5,242 bases of DNA from Cyanobacteria bacterium UBA8803 (GTDB taxonomy: Bacteria; Cyanobacteriota; Cyanobacteriia; Cyanobacteriales; Coleofasciculaceae): NCBI GenBank assembly GCA_003505715.1, contig DNXU01000531.1, positions 1 to 5,242 on the forward strand, in the 5' to 3' direction. The position numbers and the translations under genes were made by a program. Positions within the stretch are counted from its first letter, which is position 1. Each line of letters starts with the position of its first letter. The notes beneath the pieces are model-generated. The model was not told the origin of the DNA and ran no database searches. It saw only the letters and a list, made by a program, of their open reading frames with translations. Shown here piece by piece: positions 4,850 through 5,242 of the stretch.

Positions 4850-5242
4850 ATGGAAAGGATCGAGGGAATTCTAAGTAATGAGACGGGGTCATTTGATTTA
4901 AGTGGCAGCTCTGAACTAGCACAACAGGATATTTTAGCAGGTGCTATTGGTAAAAGTTCTGTTCCTGGAGTGGGGATGAGCACACCGCTACTGACGGAGT
5001 TGGATGGTAGTGGTTTTCTGGTATCTGCTGGTGAGGTTATCGGTAGTAGCAATTTATGTAGTATCGCCCTTAGCGCGATGGAGACTACTATGGCTATAAG
5101 GGGAACTTCCGTTGAGAGCGAACCGCTCGGTACGGCTTTGCATCAGCCTCTGGTTAGTAATTTGCAGGGCGATCAGCTCCCCTCATCTGTTCACCTCTCC
5201 CCCAGTTTCTCCACCCCCTCACTCCCTTACCCCCTCACTCCC
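4850..5242 (+). CDS. Hypothetical protein, 5' part (runs off window)
   Basis: Plus-strand reading frame open from 4673 to the window edge, about 190 codons without a stop. The preferred start is ATG 4850, with GGAG at 4839-4842 (7 nt spacing), giving 131 codons so far. In-frame alternatives are ATG 4778, directly beside a palindrome, and GTG 4847. From 4850 codons mostly begin with a purine (GAA, ATC, GAG, GGA, ATT, AGT), as in true coding DNA, whereas the stretch 4778-4849 does not show this clearly. The product is rich in Ser, Gly, Leu and Thr (for example FDLSGSSELAQQDILAGAIG), has no signal peptide or membrane helix, and is not recognised. The last 20 or so codons read a C/T-rich repeat into Ser/Pro/Leu, which could be real low-complexity sequence or a sign that the frame decays. 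It could be the N-terminus of a large low-complexity protein. Confidence 0.45.
   Translation, partial: MERIEGILSNETGSFDLSGSSELAQQDILAGAIGKSSVPGVGMSTPLLTELDGSGFLVSAGEVIGSSNLCSIALSAMETTMAIRGTSVESEPLGTALHQPLVSNLQGDQLPSSVHLSPSFSTPSLPYPLTP
5213..5242. repeat. C/T-rich 16-bp tandem repeat at the window edge
   Basis: The 14-mer ACCCCCTCACTCCC occurs identically at 5213-5226 and 5229-5242, separated by TT (16-bp period), in pyrimidine-rich DNA beginning near 5177. The array is cut by the window end. In the open frame it encodes Pro/Leu/Ser/Thr residues. Confidence 0.75.

Noticed and set aside
4747..5052. Minus-strand 101-codon open frame
   Set aside because: It lies opposite a longer plus-strand frame with purine-rich first codon positions and a Shine-Dalgarno. 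The product shows no family features and reads through the 20-bp palindrome, so it is taken as a shadow.
5116..5128. GAGCG-AAC-CGCTC inverted repeat as a terminator
   Set aside because: A 5-bp stem with a 3-nt loop inside an open coding frame and without a T-run; probably chance.

Overview
The window looks like chromosomal DNA of a cyanobacterium, probably filamentous. Three things point there: seven copies of the HIP1 octamer GCGATCGC in about 4 kb, heptanucleotide tandem repeats of the cyanobacterial STRR type, and a complete DevBCA-type exporter operon. Genus cannot be fixed, and nothing visible shows that the organism makes heterocysts.

Left part (58-3326, minus strand): an operon in the order devB, devC, devA. 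It encodes a periplasmic adaptor (membrane fusion protein), an FtsX/MacB-like permease and an ATPase. devB and devC overlap by 4 bases (ATGA) and both have Shine-Dalgarno sequences. devC and devA are 150 bp apart. That gap holds two heptad-repeat arrays in opposite orientation, one of which runs right up to the devA start codon. Together the three proteins should form an ATP-driven pump that passes a substrate to a TolC-like outer-membrane channel. In Anabaena the relatives export heterocyst glycolipid; the substrate here is unknown.

Middle (3327-3571): a divergent intergenic region with the devB Shine-Dalgarno, a perfect TATAAT hexamer for rightward transcription, a small inverted repeat, a second type of heptad repeat and a pyrimidine tract. 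The plus-strand gene at 3572-4585 encodes an AraC-family regulator with an Arabinose_bd-type N-terminal domain. Its divergent position makes it the obvious candidate regulator of devBCA.

Right part (4586-5242): a stretch of short palindromes that includes a probable terminator for the regulator, then a plus-strand reading frame that is open to the window edge (preferred start 4850). It has coding-like composition and a good Shine-Dalgarno but no recognisable family. Its last bases enter C/T-rich tandem repeats.

No previously undescribed system is evident. The most unusual element is the inverted pair of heptad arrays inside the devC-devA gap.
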